Source: Elysia chlorotica
Lineage: Eukaryota > Mollusca > Gastropoda > Plakobranchidae
Length of the DNA stretch: 64,000 nt
NCBI GenBank assembly: GCA_003991915.1
Contig: RQTK01000026.1
Location: forward strand, 62,001 to 126,000
Direction: 5' to 3'
The notes under the pieces are model-generated. The model saw only the letters and a program-made list of their open reading frames with translations, did not search any database and was not told the origin of the DNA. This document shows, piece by piece, positions 50,560-63,494 of the stretch (the stretch's first letter is position 1; each line of letters starts with the position of its first letter). Position numbers and translations under genes: made by a program.

Positions 50560-51316
50560 ACTAACTTACCTCCATGACAAGGTACACAAAAACCTCCTTG
50601 ACTAGTAAAACACTAACCTCATGGACTAGTTAAACACTAACCTCCTGGACTAGTTAAACACTAACCTCCTGGACTAGTTAGACGCTAACCACATGGACTA
50701 GTAAAACACTAACCCCCTGGACTAGTTAAGCACTAACCTCCTGCACTAGTTAGACGCTAACCACATGGACTAGTAAAACACTAACCCCCTGGACTAGTTA
50801 AACACTAACCCCCTTGACTAGTTAAACACTAACCAACTTGAATAGTAAAACACTAACCCCCTGGACTAGTTAAATACTAACCGCCTGGACTAGTTTAACC
50901 CTAACCTCCTGGACTAGTTAAACACTAACCTCCTGGACTAGTTAAACACTAACCTCCTGGACTAGTTAAGCACTAACCTCCTGGACTAGTTAGACACTAA
51001 ACACATGGACTAGTTAAACACTAACCTCATGGACTAGTTAAACACTAACCTCCTGGACTAGTTAGACACTAAACACATGGATAGTTAAACACTAACCTCA
51101 TGGACTAGTTAGACACCAACCTCCTGGACTAGTTAAGCACTAACCTCCTGGACTAGTTAAACACTAACCCCCTTGACTAGTTAAACACTAACCCCCTTGA
51201 CTAGTTAACACTAACCCCCTTGACTAGTTAAACACTAACCCCCTTGACTAGTTAAACACTAACCTCCTGGACTAGTTAAACACTAACCTCCTGGACTAGT
51301 TAAACACTAACCCCCT
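50560..51316 (+). repeat. 24-bp minisatellite downstream of peptide gene copy 1
   Basis: About 30 units of the form GACTAGTTAAACACTAACCT plus four bases, truncated by an assembly gap. Diverged single units occur in the 3' UTR just before it and at the same position in unit 2, so it expanded from UTR sequence. Confidence 0.95.
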
Positions 51317-52148
51317 NNNNNNNNNNNNNNNNNNNNNNNNNNNNNNNNNNNNNNNNNNNNNNNNNNNNNNNNNNNNNNNNNNNNNNNNNNNNNNNNNNNN
51401 NNNNNNNNNNNNNNNNNNNNNNNNNNNNNNNNNNNNNNNNNNNNNNNNNNNNNNNNNNNNNNNNNNNNNNNNNNNNNNNNNNNNNNNNNNNNNNNNNNNN
51501 NNNNNNNNNNNNNNNNNNNNNNNNNNNNNNNNNNNNNNNNNNNNNNNNNNNNNNNNNNNNNNNNNNNNNNNNNNNNNNNNNNNNNNNNNNNNNNNNNNNN
51601 NNNNNNNNNNNNNNNNNNNNNNNNNNNNNNNNNNNNNNNNNNNNNNNNNNNNNNNNNNNNNNNNNNNNNNNNNNNNNNNNNNNNNNNNNNNNNNNNNNNN
51701 NNNNNNNNNNNNNNNNNNNNNNNNNNNNNNNNNNNNNNNNNNNNNNNNNNNNNNNNNNNNNNNNNNNNNNNNNNNNNNNNNNNNNNNNNNNNNNNNNNNN
51801 NNNNNNNNNNNNNNNNNNNNNNNNNNNNNNNNNNNNNNNNNNNNNNNNNNNNNNNNNNNNNNNNNNNNNNNNNNNNNNNNNNNNNNNNNNNNNNNNNNNN
51901 NNNNNNNNNNNNNNNNNNNNNNNNNNNNNNNNNNNNNNNNNNNNNNNNNNNNNNNNNNNNNNNNNNNNNNNNNNNNNNNNNNNNNNNNNNNNNNNNNNNN
52001 NNNNNNNNNNNNNNNNNNNNNNNNNNNNNNNNNNNNNNNNNNNNNNNNNNNNNNNNNNNNNNNNNNNNNNNNNNNNNNNNNNNNNNNNNNNNNNNNNNNN
52101 NNNNNNNNNNNNNNNNNNNNNNNNNNNNNNNNNNNNNNNNNNNNNNNN
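51317..52148. other. Assembly gap (832 N)
   Basis: Lies between the 24-bp minisatellite and a (CT)n array. The end of the copy 1 transcript is probably hidden here. Confidence 0.99.
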
Positions 52149-52192
<44 letters not shown>

Positions 52193-52225
52193 TCTCTCTC
52201 TCTTTCTCTCTCTCTCTGTCTTTGT
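52149..52225 (+). repeat. (CT)n microsatellite
   Basis: CT array with a T run, directly after the gap. Confidence 0.95.
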
Positions 52226-52419
52226 GTGTGTGTATATAAATTTAATAACAAGGATCATTGTTGCTTTGTGGATACGCTAAAGTATGTATATATCATAGAT
52301 CTTGGAATGAATAATTAATTATTTACTAAATATACAAACATTTTAAAGCACTAGAACTAGACTGGGGCAGATTATCTGCCAAAGGGCAAAAAAAGCTGGA
52401 GAGAGATAGAACAGTAGTT

Positions 52420-52830
52420 GAGTGAGTTGGTTCCTTGACGCCCACCAACGTCAGTACTATATAGTTCATATTGTGGACAGACCCGAAGACTGGCGTCTGA
52501 CAATAATATTGTATGTGCTGCCACACACGAGACAAGGCGGGGAGGCCAGGACTCCTGACTCAGGCAGTCACTGATGATCAAAGAGTGTGCAAATTTAATA
52601 GTTAAAGGTTTCACGGCGGGGATTTTTCGATTAGCCTTAAAATAAATAAGGTGGTTCCTTCCTTCATCAAACCTTAGTTAAAGCTCAGTCTGAAGACTGT
52701 TCAACCGCCTTAATTTCAATAAAGAAATAGATGGAGCACGCGTCACGCTAACTTTCCTTACCAAAAGCACTGGGTGATTTTTTTTAAAAGATAAGCCTTT
52801 ATAAGGACATATGGAAATTTGCCTTGGTCG
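52420..52830 (-). repeat. Composite SINE-type element, inverted copy
   Basis: The reverse complement of 46403-46735 in the same internal order, including GGCGGTTGAACAGTCTTCAG and the SINE tail (minus strand) at 52420-52560. Next to it, 52235-52330 is an inverted match to 56180-56262. Confidence 0.75.
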
Positions 52831-52917
52831 TACATATTAGCATACACATAATACATTTGTGATAGGGGGGAAATTTGAACAATTTATATACACATGTAAC
52901 ATGGTTCCAATATACAA

Positions 52918-52975
52918 TATAGGTAGTAGTAGTGGTAGTAGCTGTAGCAATGCTAGTAGCAGCATCAGCAGCAGC

Positions 52976-53007
<32 letters not shown>

Positions 53008-53040
53008 CTCTCTCTCTCTCCCCCCCCCCTCTCTTTCCTC
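52918..53040 (+). repeat. (AGT)n array joined to a (CT)n(C)n cap
   Basis: AGT/AGC units run to 53008, then a short CT and C run forms the cap of the repeat at 52998-53400. Confidence 0.95.
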
Positions 53041-53400
53041 AAAGAACGACAATCGATTCTTCATTTTAATCTTGGATCTGTATTAAAACATATTATTTTG
53101 TTGAATAAAGGGCAGCATGCTAACCTGAAAACTGCTTTAGAAGAAATAAATTGGCACAACTTCAGATGATCTAAAGACAAACTTCATTGCAAATGTGCCC
53201 AGTATGTAACTTAAAAAAAGAAGATGAATACCACGTTTTGATGATTTGTAAAGCATACGAAATAGCTTTCAATTAGAAATAAACGTAGATTACGTGTGCT
53301 GATGTCAAACACTGAAACAGTTATCTTCATTCAAATATTACCATCTTTTTTCAGCACGTGTGGGAAACTAAATAAAATCATTGATATAAGATGCCAGTCC
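52998..53400 (+). repeat. Microsatellite-capped repeat, copy 2
   Basis: The same cap-to-body junction as at 42019 (CTCTCTTTCCTCAAAGAACG), truncated at about 53400. Confidence 0.8.
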
Positions 53401-55099
53401 TATACGCGTATAGCGAACGGCAACGACGATATGGGGTTATGGTTGTGTCTGGTTCAAACTGTTGAGATCCAGAGAAAATCGACATAAAAGGGATCTTCTT
53501 GAGCAGTGCATACTGTATTCCTTAATGGGTGTGAGTAGAGTGAGCTCACCAGCTGCGAAACTCGGTGACTTGTGACTTGCAACGACGACATCTGTCGCCT
53601 AGCAACTCATTACAACCCCCATGCTGTTATGTAAACTGCAAGAAGACAGGCAATGAGTTGAACATGAAAAACTGTCAATTTTTTTATAAAGCGTATTTTT
53701 TTTTTGGGTTCAGTTGAGATTCATAACACTCAATACAAACAATTCAGATCTCTACTAAAGTTCATGCGGGATTGTTGTTTAAATGTCTTACTTAGGGTGC
53801 GTTTTATATACATCTAGATACATTGCGATCGCTGAACTCTTGTCGGATTCATGCACAAAGTGTTTGTAAGCAGCTCTTAGTAACGTTAATATCACTTCAT
53901 TCTATCATGAGGTTTAGTTGTCCTCGCGCTATTCTTCTCTTTCTATTTCATTCTTCTTCTACCCCTCACTATTAAACGATTTAAAGAAAAGAAGATTGGC
54001 ATGAGCGAGACTGTAAGAAATGCAGACACCAAGAGCCTGTGTCAAAAACGCTCTTGATACCCTGGTGACACAAAACCTGATTTGCGGTTTAAAGCGAAAA
54101 AATATCGAATCAATAAGAATATAAACATTTTTTAGAACTTCAATTGAAACATAAAGTATTGAAAAACAAAATGTAAATTTTATAGACCAGATGCCAGATG
54201 CGCAATTTTGTTAAGGTAAACACCAATTGTTAAATGTTATAAATCTCACAAAAGGTAAGTTTCAGATAGTGAGAAAAGAAACACGATACTAGGTCTTAGA
54301 ACTCCAATAACAATAGGGCTTTCAGAGTGATAGAGGAAACCAACATTCAATAAGAATATGCTCTTCACATTGAACGTTGTGCAGCTTATAAGGGTAACTT
54401 TCAAAAAGGCAGAAAATGAAATCTTTTTAGATATTTCTCAGACACATGATAGTGAATGCAACGAAATCCTAGTCCACCACCATTTCCCGTGGAAAAGTCA
54501 AACTAAAAACCAATTAAAAAAATAACAACAAAAATAAACCATCAACAAACAAACAACAAATTAAAACAAAATTAAAAGCGAAACGAAATTCTGATATCCT
54601 AAAAAAAAAGCCAGCGAACCCAAACAGAAAATATATAAAACACTGGGATTCTTCAAGTAAATACATCAAACTATAATAAATATAATTGGAAAAAAATACG
54701 ACAAACGAATCCAATAACACAAGTATATATGTTAATTTTGGCTGTAAAACAGAACGTTGACCATATGATATCGTTTCACGAACAAAACATTCATTTTTTT
54801 CTTTCTATACTCTGTTGTGATACTGTTTTAAACAAAACAAACGCCGGTGATCTATTAGAGTTTAATGTAAGCAATCCACTTATCGGCGACATATGATAAT
54901 TAACCTCCGCCCAGCTTGTCAGATCCAACATTAAGTACCTAAACCAGCTTATCCAACCAGAATATAAGCCAAAAATCTTCGCGATCCTTTGTTACATCGA
55001 CTTCACGCTGCTAGGGTGAGCATATATTGCCTTTTTAGTCACTTGTTATTACTACTAGTGAGGCGGGTAATGGTAATGCTTACTATTAATGCCATTAGA

Positions 55100-55335
<236 letters not shown>

Positions 55336-55377
55336 ATTGTTTGTTTATTGGAACCATGTTCCATGTGTATATAAATT

Positions 55378-55470
55378 GCACATAAAATTGTCACACGCCA
55401 GTCTTGGGGTCTGTCCACAATATGAACTATGTAGTACTGACGTTGGTGAACGTGAAGGAACCAACGCACA
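55378..55470 (+). repeat. SINE tail
   Basis: GCACATAAAATTGTCACACG ... GTACTGACGTTGGTGAACGT, next to the ACT array. Confidence 0.65.
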
Positions 55471-55859
55471 CAACTACTACCCTATCTCTCTACTTCTCTT
55501 TTTGCTCTTTGGCTGCTCTGCCCCAATCTGCTTTTTCTTTTTACTTCCAAAGCCATGAAGTGACCAGCGATGGTTGCCCACACACCATGGATAGACGCAT
55601 CTTTTTGTAAATATCTTGCTTTGACTCAGATCCCAAAGTATATACTTAATATCATAAATATCTCTCCTCTATTTATTTGCCAATAAACTTTATAATTAAT
55701 TAAATATTCTGTTTACATCGCCATCCATATTCAAATGTATCAATGCATAATACATTTGTACCCGCTTGTTTTGGTATTTAAAACCCACTTCACCATCGGT
55801 TCTACACAAAAAGATAAGTTTTACAGTGCATTGTACATGTGCTTTCGAGTTCATAAGTT

Positions 55860-55925
55860 GTTGTTGTGTGTTGTTGTTGTGTGTGTGTGTGTATGTGTGT
55901 GTGCGAGCGTGTGCATGTGTGTGCG
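55860..55925 (+). repeat. (TG)n tract
   Basis: GTT and TG units with interruptions. Confidence 0.9.
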
Positions 55926-56792
55926 TTTCCTTATTAGTTTTATTCATTGATTAACGTTTTTAATAGATTGCTATCAAGCAAAAAAAAAGGTAAATTTGAA
56001 ATTTGAGCTTTCTCAAGTAAACATACTGACTGAATTGATACGTATAATATATTGCTTTGTTCTCGTGAAGTGGCATATTAAAGACTTTGTTAAAATTATT
56101 AAACATTTGTTAAGATAAACGTATTGTGAAAATATTGAAATTGATACATTGGAGATCGCCAAAGTGCTTAAAAATTATTTATATTTAGTAAATAATTATT
56201 CATTCCAAGATCTATGATATATACATACATTAGCGTATCCACAAAACAACAATGATCCCTGTTATTAATTCCGAAAAATAAGTCAAACGGCATTTTAAAA
56301 ACGGGGATGGAACACGAGTTTCAAAATACATAACCATGTACTTAAAAGATATAATTTGTATATTGCCATCAGTTAATACAATTTTGCTTCCTCATTTTAA
56401 TACATCAATAATTAGATCTAGAAAGTTACTCCTGTACGACTTCTGCTAATGATAGACAGATTTAACCCCTTGAACCCAATAATTTTGAAAAGTATGAAAC
56501 CGTATAACATCAGAATGTGTGTTCGGTAAAAGGGTTAAATAATCTTATCTTTGCATAAGTTATCACATATTTTTTTTAATTTAATGCCAAATGTAGCCTG
56601 TATAACTGTTCTGTTTAAAGTAGGTCTGTTTTTACTCACATTAAAGGTAAGAGTTTGAAATATCAGAATAATCCCGATAGTTGCTATTCAACTAAGCGTT
56701 TCTTCTATCATGACTCCTTTCTCAGACGATCACATTATACTAACACCTACCCAACAAGTTGCACTTACAGGAGACGAATAAGGGACACAAAA

Positions 56793-56796
56793 ACAA

Positions 56797-56846
<50 letters not shown>

Positions 56847-56868
56847 GGAAACAACAACAACAACAAAA
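56793..56868 (+). repeat. (CAA)n microsatellite
   Basis: About 20 CAA units with one interruption. Confidence 0.95.
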
Positions 56869-57379
56869 CGGTCGGTGAAATTAAATCTAGAATCAAGATC
56901 TTTAAAATTATTTTAATTAGTTAAGCCTAGATTGTAGATCTAGATAGACTGCTCAAGTAAGCAAATATGTTAGATCTAGATAGATTACTGAAGTCCCGCT
57001 GTAGTGTGTGGAACTGACGAACTGGTAGCAATGTCATTAGAACATTCGATAGTCTATGACGCTTTGCCTTCTTAAAAACTTGGTACCTGACGATGGACAA
57101 CGAATAGATCTAACCAAGCCTACATCTATTTTTATTTTTAATTATAATAAATTTTTTTTTTTTTTAAAATCAATTAAAAATGGACCAGGTAAACCTAGTA
57201 ATTAGTAAGATGTAGCTTCTGTGAACATTTCATAATTATAGATTGAGCCGTCTTTGGACCTTTTGCGAAGAACCCATATGTATACATAATTCAGTTCTTT
57301 CATCCAATTTATGCACACACGTTGGGCGTCTCACCCTATACAAACATGACAAGAATTACAATTTTAAAATGTGAAAGAA

Positions 57380-58457
<1,078 letters not shown>

Positions 58458-58497
58458 AATGCAGGAAAAGAGAAAAAGTGAGTCCCTAAATTGGATT

Positions 58498-58590
58498 GCT
58501 GGTGTGGTTGTTGTTGTTGTTGTTGTGGTTGTTGTTGTTATAATTGTTGTTGTTGTTGCTGTTGTTGTTGTTGTTGTTGCTGTTGTTATT
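58498..58590 (+). repeat. (GTT)n microsatellite
   Basis: GTT units with several variants. Confidence 0.95.
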
Positions 58591-59099
58591 TGTATTGCCA
58601 CATTTTCGTTCCGACCTCGGCACAATGTGTATACTTGTATGTTTCCGTTTCGATCGTTAGAATCAAAGTCCTGCTTTACCAATATCGAGACGGGTAACAA
58701 TGACCAAGGTGGTGAAGTACGGTGATTTAAATTCACCATTATGTTAAACGCAATTGGTCTATATTTAGTGTATATAAAACGCATACAATATTTATTAATA
58801 CTCAAAGATTTCTCGTAGGCTCCCTATGCAATGTAATGGGTGTATTGATTAGTATTCTCATTTTAACCTTATCATCCATTTAATGCATGGGCTGTAAAAC
58901 ATTTCTTATTGGTGAGTTTTTCATCAAACTACATAATATACACGATTGCAATAATTTCATTTAAAACATACATCCTCGGCATTTCTACACGAAATCAGAA
59001 TATCCAAAAAGATTATGTAATTTTAAAAAATTATCATAAGTGAGAGAAGCTTTATCCTAGTTTAACATCTTCTAGTCTGGTTCCAGATCGCCAAGGGGG

Positions 59100-59265
59100 C
59101 TGATGGGGTGGGGGTGGAGGGGGCATAAGTGGTAGAGCCTTAGTCCCTAACCGAGATGTCCCTGAGTCATGAGATCCCCGCACTGTATCTGTCTGGCTGC
59201 ACATAAACGTGTTTAGACGTTAGTCTCGGGGTATGTCCACAATGTAGCCTATAAGGCGACACCAA
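59100..59265 (+). repeat. SINE with head and tail
   Basis: GGGGCATAAGTGGTAGAGCC, then GCTGCACATAAACGTGTTTA, then GGTATGTCCACAATGTAGCC follows the order of the 2651 copy. Confidence 0.6.
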
Positions 59266-59409
59266 ACAAGACTAAATTTTGACAATGTTTACATGCTGTC
59301 ACACTGAGGCAGAGCGGGGATACCAAGATTTCTGAGTCAGCTGATGTATTTTATACTGGCCGGGATCCAATCAATACTGATAAAGGTTCCGTGATCGTGG
59401 ATAGAAACC

Positions 59410-59517
59410 GGGGTAGAATGCACAAACAAGACGTAGCTTACGTCTCGTTGTAACAATATTAGAATAAGAAGACTTACGACGAGACGTAAGTTACGCCATG
59501 TTTGTGCATTCTACCCC
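59410..59517. mobile_element. Palindromic MITE, 108 bp
   Basis: The ends GGGGTAGAATGCACAAACA and TGTTTGTGCATTCTACCCC are perfect inverted repeats of 19 bases. Inside them ACGTAGCTTACGTCTCGT pairs imperfectly with ACGAGACGTAAGTTACG, so almost the whole element is a hairpin. The same position in unit 1 (about 49008) has no insert. Confidence 0.85.
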
Positions 59518-59689
59518 GTGATTTACTGATTAGGAGGCACGCACTTTACCGACTGAGCCCTCCCGCCACCTCTCTTTAGATGCTACCTATAACTGCTTGG
59601 CATAAGCTTGTCTTCTCCTTTGAAAGGAGATCACTACGCAGTAAGACAGACTCTACAATTACTAATAACCTAAGCTAGAGTTGGGTACC

Positions 59690-59840
59690 AGATAGCTCAG
59701 TTGGCAGTTTTATGTTTTGACGAGCAGGTGGTGCGCGCTTTGAATCTCATACAAGTGTCTCCATCGCCATATAGGATCATCTTTGTATAATCTTTGAGGA
59801 CGTAAAAACAATTGGAGATGAAAAAAACGTCACTGTTTTA
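59690..59840 (+). repeat. SINE with tRNA-like head, unit 2
   Basis: The counterpart of 49195-49345, including AGATAGCTCAGTTGGCAGTT. Confidence 0.6.
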
Positions 59841-60099
59841 GCAGAATGAGCTATCTATTTTTGGTAGCTTTGAGATAATTTTAAAAAATTAGGTTTCCTT
59901 GGGTAGTTCTAACAATTAATTTTACGTCATTTTTTTTTTATTTAGTTAGTTAGTTAAAGAGAACCCGTGTATTTCAATTTAAAAACCAACAAAAGATAGA
60001 CACTGATGTAATAAAAAGATTGATATGCTAATGTGAAAATAGCACATCTGTTAATTATATAAGTACACAATATATATAAATTATATCATGCCAAACTTC

Positions 60100-60106
60100 T
60101 ATAATA
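60100..60106 (+). promoter_or_regulatory. TATA-like box of peptide gene, copy 2
   Basis: TATAATA in the same context as 49541. It is further from the ATG (164 bases) because of the longer 5' UTR repeat. Confidence 0.4.
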
Positions 60107-60129
60107 TCTGCATATCATCTTGTTCCCAC

Positions 60130-60243
60130 CTCCAGATTGCATCAGTCCTCAACTCCAGGTTGTATCAGTCCTCAACTCCAGGTTGTATCAGTCCTCAACT
60201 CCAGGTTGCATCACTTCTCAACTCCAGGTTGCACCAGTCCTCT
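60130..60243 (+). repeat. 5' UTR minisatellite, five units
   Basis: Five 23-base units (CTCCAGGTTGTATCAGTCCT type) against two in copy 1. Confidence 0.85.
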
Positions 60244-60263
60244 GACCTGCCAGCCCAGTCACC

Positions 60264-61187
60264 ATGAAGGCCGCTTTTCTTGTCTGCTTGACTGTCGCTG
60301 TCCTGGTCTCTTGCTCAGCGCAGAGTTACGACACCCCCCGTGAGTGAAAGTTGCGGAACATTTAACATGGTAACAGACCTCACAATCATGGCCCCTGTTG
60401 ATAAAACAGAGCCTTATAGAGATCGATACGATCATACTAATAGAAAACACTAGCATGGTCCCTTTTGGTACAACCAGAGTGTAATATGGATCTATATGAT
60501 AACAGAAAACACAGCCATGGTCCCTTTTGGTACAACCAGAGTCTAATATGGATCTACATGATAACAGAAAATACAGCCATGGTCCCTTTTGGTACATTCA
60601 GGGTCTAATATATGAATAAATACATGATAAGAAGACACAACAGTGGACCTTTTTGATGTAACCAGATTCTAATACAGATCTACATGATAACAAAAAACCC
60701 AATCATGCTCTTTATTGACTATGATATAATCTAAGTTTAATTTGGATCGATACATGAAAAAAATATTTTTTACGTAACAAGAGCCTAAGTTAGAAGGGAA
60801 AATTATTGAGTGCTTCAACTGTTACCAGCGATCAGCAGTGGTTAGGAAAGACTTTATTTGAAAATGGTCGAAAAGAAACTACGCATAATAGTTTAATGTT
60901 TAACAATTGGGAGATGCTATGCGGCGTCCTATTGAAGTAGCTGCGTGTCTTCCTTTCATATGCGATAGAAGAAAACTTTAAAACAACCAATCTAGGATTC
61001 CCAGATTTCCTCAGAATTTATGAATTTTGTGCCCCTCCCCTCTTTGTCCACTACAGTTTGTCTGTCTGGCGAGGAACTGTGTGGGGGCAAACGTTCCATC
61101 CATGACAGCCAAGGCGTGAAGAGATGCTGCCCCGATGGCCGGCGCATCTACAATCAATCTCCAACCAGGTGCCTGTGTTTGGCCTAG
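60264..61187 (+). CDS. Secreted six-cysteine peptide precursor, copy 2
   Basis: Exons 60264-60339 and 61057-61187 have the same phase and borders as copy 1 and encode an identical 68-residue precursor. I count three differences in 207 coding bases, all silent third-position C/T changes (ACC/ACT, TCC/TCT, CGC/CGT). The intron is longer (717 bases) because of a 62-base tandem repeat. The 3' UTR has two poly(A) signals at 61577-61589. An intact frame, conserved splice sites and a complete 3' end suggest that this copy is expressed. Confidence 0.85.
60392..60720 (+). repeat. 62-bp intronic tandem repeat
   Basis: Five units, with CATGGTCCCTTTTGGTAC at 60454, 60516 and 60578 and diverged forms near 60641 and 60704. 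Copy 1 has a single related unit. Confidence 0.85.
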
Positions 61188-61576
61188 CTACACACCAACC
61201 TCCTAGAGAGCAACAAACTGACCTATTTGGATACTGACACATTCTAACCATCTGGAAACTGGCAAACTCAACATATGGATGAGTTACTCATAAACCTCCT
61301 TGACTCAAAACATACTAACCAACACTTAACTATTTCGGCTATAACCGCCTTGACTTAATACACACTAACTGCCTTGACTCAATACTAACTTCCTTGACTT
61401 AATACTAACTTACCTCCTTGACAAGGTACACAAAAACCTCCTTGACTAGTAAAACACCAACCTCACGGATTGGTTAAATACTAACTTTATGGACTAATTA
61501 AATACTAACCAACTAACCTCAAGGAATAGTTAAACGCTAACCTCCTTGGCTCGTATGTTTTTTTCATTTCCTCAAA

Positions 61577-61589
61577 AATAAAGAATAAA
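61577..61589 (+). promoter_or_regulatory. Paired poly(A) signals of peptide gene copy 2
   Basis: AATAAA at 61577-61582 and 61584-61589, about 390 bases after the stop. Confidence 0.55.
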
Positions 61590-61599
61590 ATGACAGAAA

Positions 61600-62100
61600 A
61601 AACACACCCTCTTCTTTAGTAAGATGCTTTTTCTTTTTCTTTTCTTTTCTTTTTTTTTTTTTTACAACAAATGTTGAATTTTTTTTGCCAATTTTTATTG
61701 TATGAATAAAAATTATTACAATGCTGAGACACTGCAGCACTGAGAACAAAAATATTTGAAAATGTGTTTTAATAGGGGAAATTAATTAAAAATTATAGCA
61801 AGCTCAAACACATTGTGGCCTACTACACTAAATGCAATGTTTAAAGTATTAACGATGTTTATGTCACTTATAACTATAGATATGCGGAGACACAGGCGCC
61901 ACATTTGAACAACACACCCCCTGCCTGACAATCAAAACCAACCACTGTCCATTGAGATATTGGCTGTATTTGGATAACCTTCTATATGGCTTGTACCAGA
62001 TGGCATGTGACATTGTTGTCTCTAACATCTGAGGCTGATATAGATTAGTGGTCATATAAACTTTCCAGGAACCGTAATCATTCTTGGAGGATGTTTAAAT
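61600..62100. other. No gene recognised
   Basis: A T-rich tract (61626-61690), then AT-rich sequence without supported features. Confidence 0.5.
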
Positions 62101-62133
62101 GGTGAAACATGGTCTCTTGAGATCAGGTATGAT

Positions 62134-62158
62134 GCGTTATCCGTTGCGCCACAGGCCC
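62134..62158 (-). pseudogene. tRNA-Arg 5'-half remnant
   Basis: 25 bases identical to the 5' end of the intact tRNA at 63422-63494. The 3' half has diverged. The flank beyond it (to about 62235) also matches the flank of the intact gene, so it arose by local duplication. Confidence 0.7.
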
Positions 62159-62882
62159 TGCCGTCATGATGTAGAAATGGAAAGCATCATATAACGCTTT
62201 GGTAATTTCTTCAGTCAAAGGATGGGACACTCTGTGCTTTGACGCCCCCTTAGTTTCTATGGAAAGAACCTTACGGCGACGGGTCACAGAGCATGATTTC
62301 CTGAACTTGCCGACACCTATCCAACCAGATGGGGAGAAGGCAACTGGTACGGGAATCATTGTGACGAGTCTTTTTGTAGATGGACATTAACACTGGATAG
62401 GTGTTGACTATAAACAAGACTAAAACATCAGATGTGCAATTGAGGTATCAGCGCCATTCCTAAAGCTAGATTTCGCAATATCACTGGGACGTAAAATAAC
62501 ATTTACAGAGTCTCACGAAGACAAATCGAGACCATACTAGTCAGGCAAATTTATTAGTGTGTGCAAAATTAACTTAATACTTAAGCCGCTTTTTATTTGT
62601 ATTATTTATACATTGGCGTTTTTGCTTTTAACTACTTGGTATTTTGGGCAGCTTGAGTAATGGCTGTGAGTCTTTATTTTTTACAAAATCCGAAAAAAAA
62701 AAGAAACAAAGTAAATCGAACTTATAAACAAAATGGGTCAAAAGCAACAATAATTACAACAAAAAAGTTTTAGGTTCGTGGGCTGAGCAACTAGGTCCTC
62801 TTTCGCAATTCTCCTAACGCGGCTCATATACAAGAGGTGTTTTTGTGTTTTGGTTTTAACAAATCGGTTGAAAAATCCAGAG

Positions 62883-62955
62883 CGAGTCTGCCAGGACTTG
62901 AACCTGGAATCTTCTGATCTGTTGTCATTCGCGTTATCCGTGTCACCACAGACCT
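62883..62955 (-). pseudogene. tRNA-Arg pseudogene
   Basis: Full length (73 bases) with the T-arm and variable region conserved, but the anticodon loop and stem are altered (CAACAGA loop) and the acceptor stem changed. Confidence 0.75.
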
Positions 62956-63421
62956 CGTCTCTAACGTTAATGGTGTTTAGAGCATTTATTTATTTTACTT
63001 TTTCTGTTGGTTTTCCAATTTCAATATTCATTAGTTAAAGCAACACGCCGACGAGTATAAAGAAATCTAAAGACTTCAGTGAGAGAATTGTACAGAGACA
63101 AAGTGGCGACTAAGCCACTAACACTATGTTGACAGCGACCCATCCAGGTCACATATCTGGTTTAGTGGGGGTCGGGAGGGAGGGAACAAAACTTGGAGCC
63201 TCTGGTAATTAATCCGCGCGTTTCCTTTTTGGTACTCATGCATGCAGGCTTGTTGCAGAAGTAAAAAAAAATTAACAAATCCATAGACAGAAAAAAAATC
63301 AAATATAAAAAGAGGATACAACACTTGGCAACAACTTTGGGTTCAGCGTATATATCAAATAATTATATTTTGATTAAGTTTCAAGAAAAGGAATTGTTCA
63401 TTCAAATTGAACAATATTATT

Positions 63422-63494
63422 CGAGCCTGCCAGGATTCGAACCTGGAATCTTCTGATCCGTAGTCAGACGCGTTATCCGTTGCGCCACAGGCCC
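63422..63494 (-). tRNA. tRNA-Arg (anticodon ACG)
   Basis: The 73-base minus-strand sequence folds as a cloverleaf: acceptor GGGCCTG pairs with CAGGCTC (one G-T), the anticodon arm TCTGA/TCAGA closes loop CTACGGA with anticodon ACG, and the T arm is CCAGGTTCGAATCCTGG. The A box (TGGCGCAACGG) and B box (GGTTCGAATCC) are intact. No intron. Confidence 0.95.

Larger units (their letters stand above)
44049..51316 (+). repeat. Segmental duplication, unit 1
   Basis: The order of blocks here is repeated in unit 2 (53456-61550): repeat A (44049-45140), a block ending near AATCCACTTATCAGCGACAG (46350), a block around AAATTTGAAATTTGAGCTTT (47540), a block ending ATACATAACCATGTACT (48420), a GA+GATA array, and the peptide gene (48847-51316). 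The spacing between matching blocks grows from about 9.4 kb at repeat A to 10.6 kb at the peptide gene, and is smaller (about 8.3 kb) in the middle, because of insertions and deletions in each unit. Confidence 0.8.

Noticed and set aside
50380..51316. CRISPR-like array
   Set aside because: Units of 24 bases are contiguous without spacers and lie in an animal 3' UTR; it is a minisatellite.
62123..62390. Overlapping frames on both strands of 63-78 codons
   Set aside because: They run through a tRNA remnant and its duplicated flank, with no splice context or recognisable protein.
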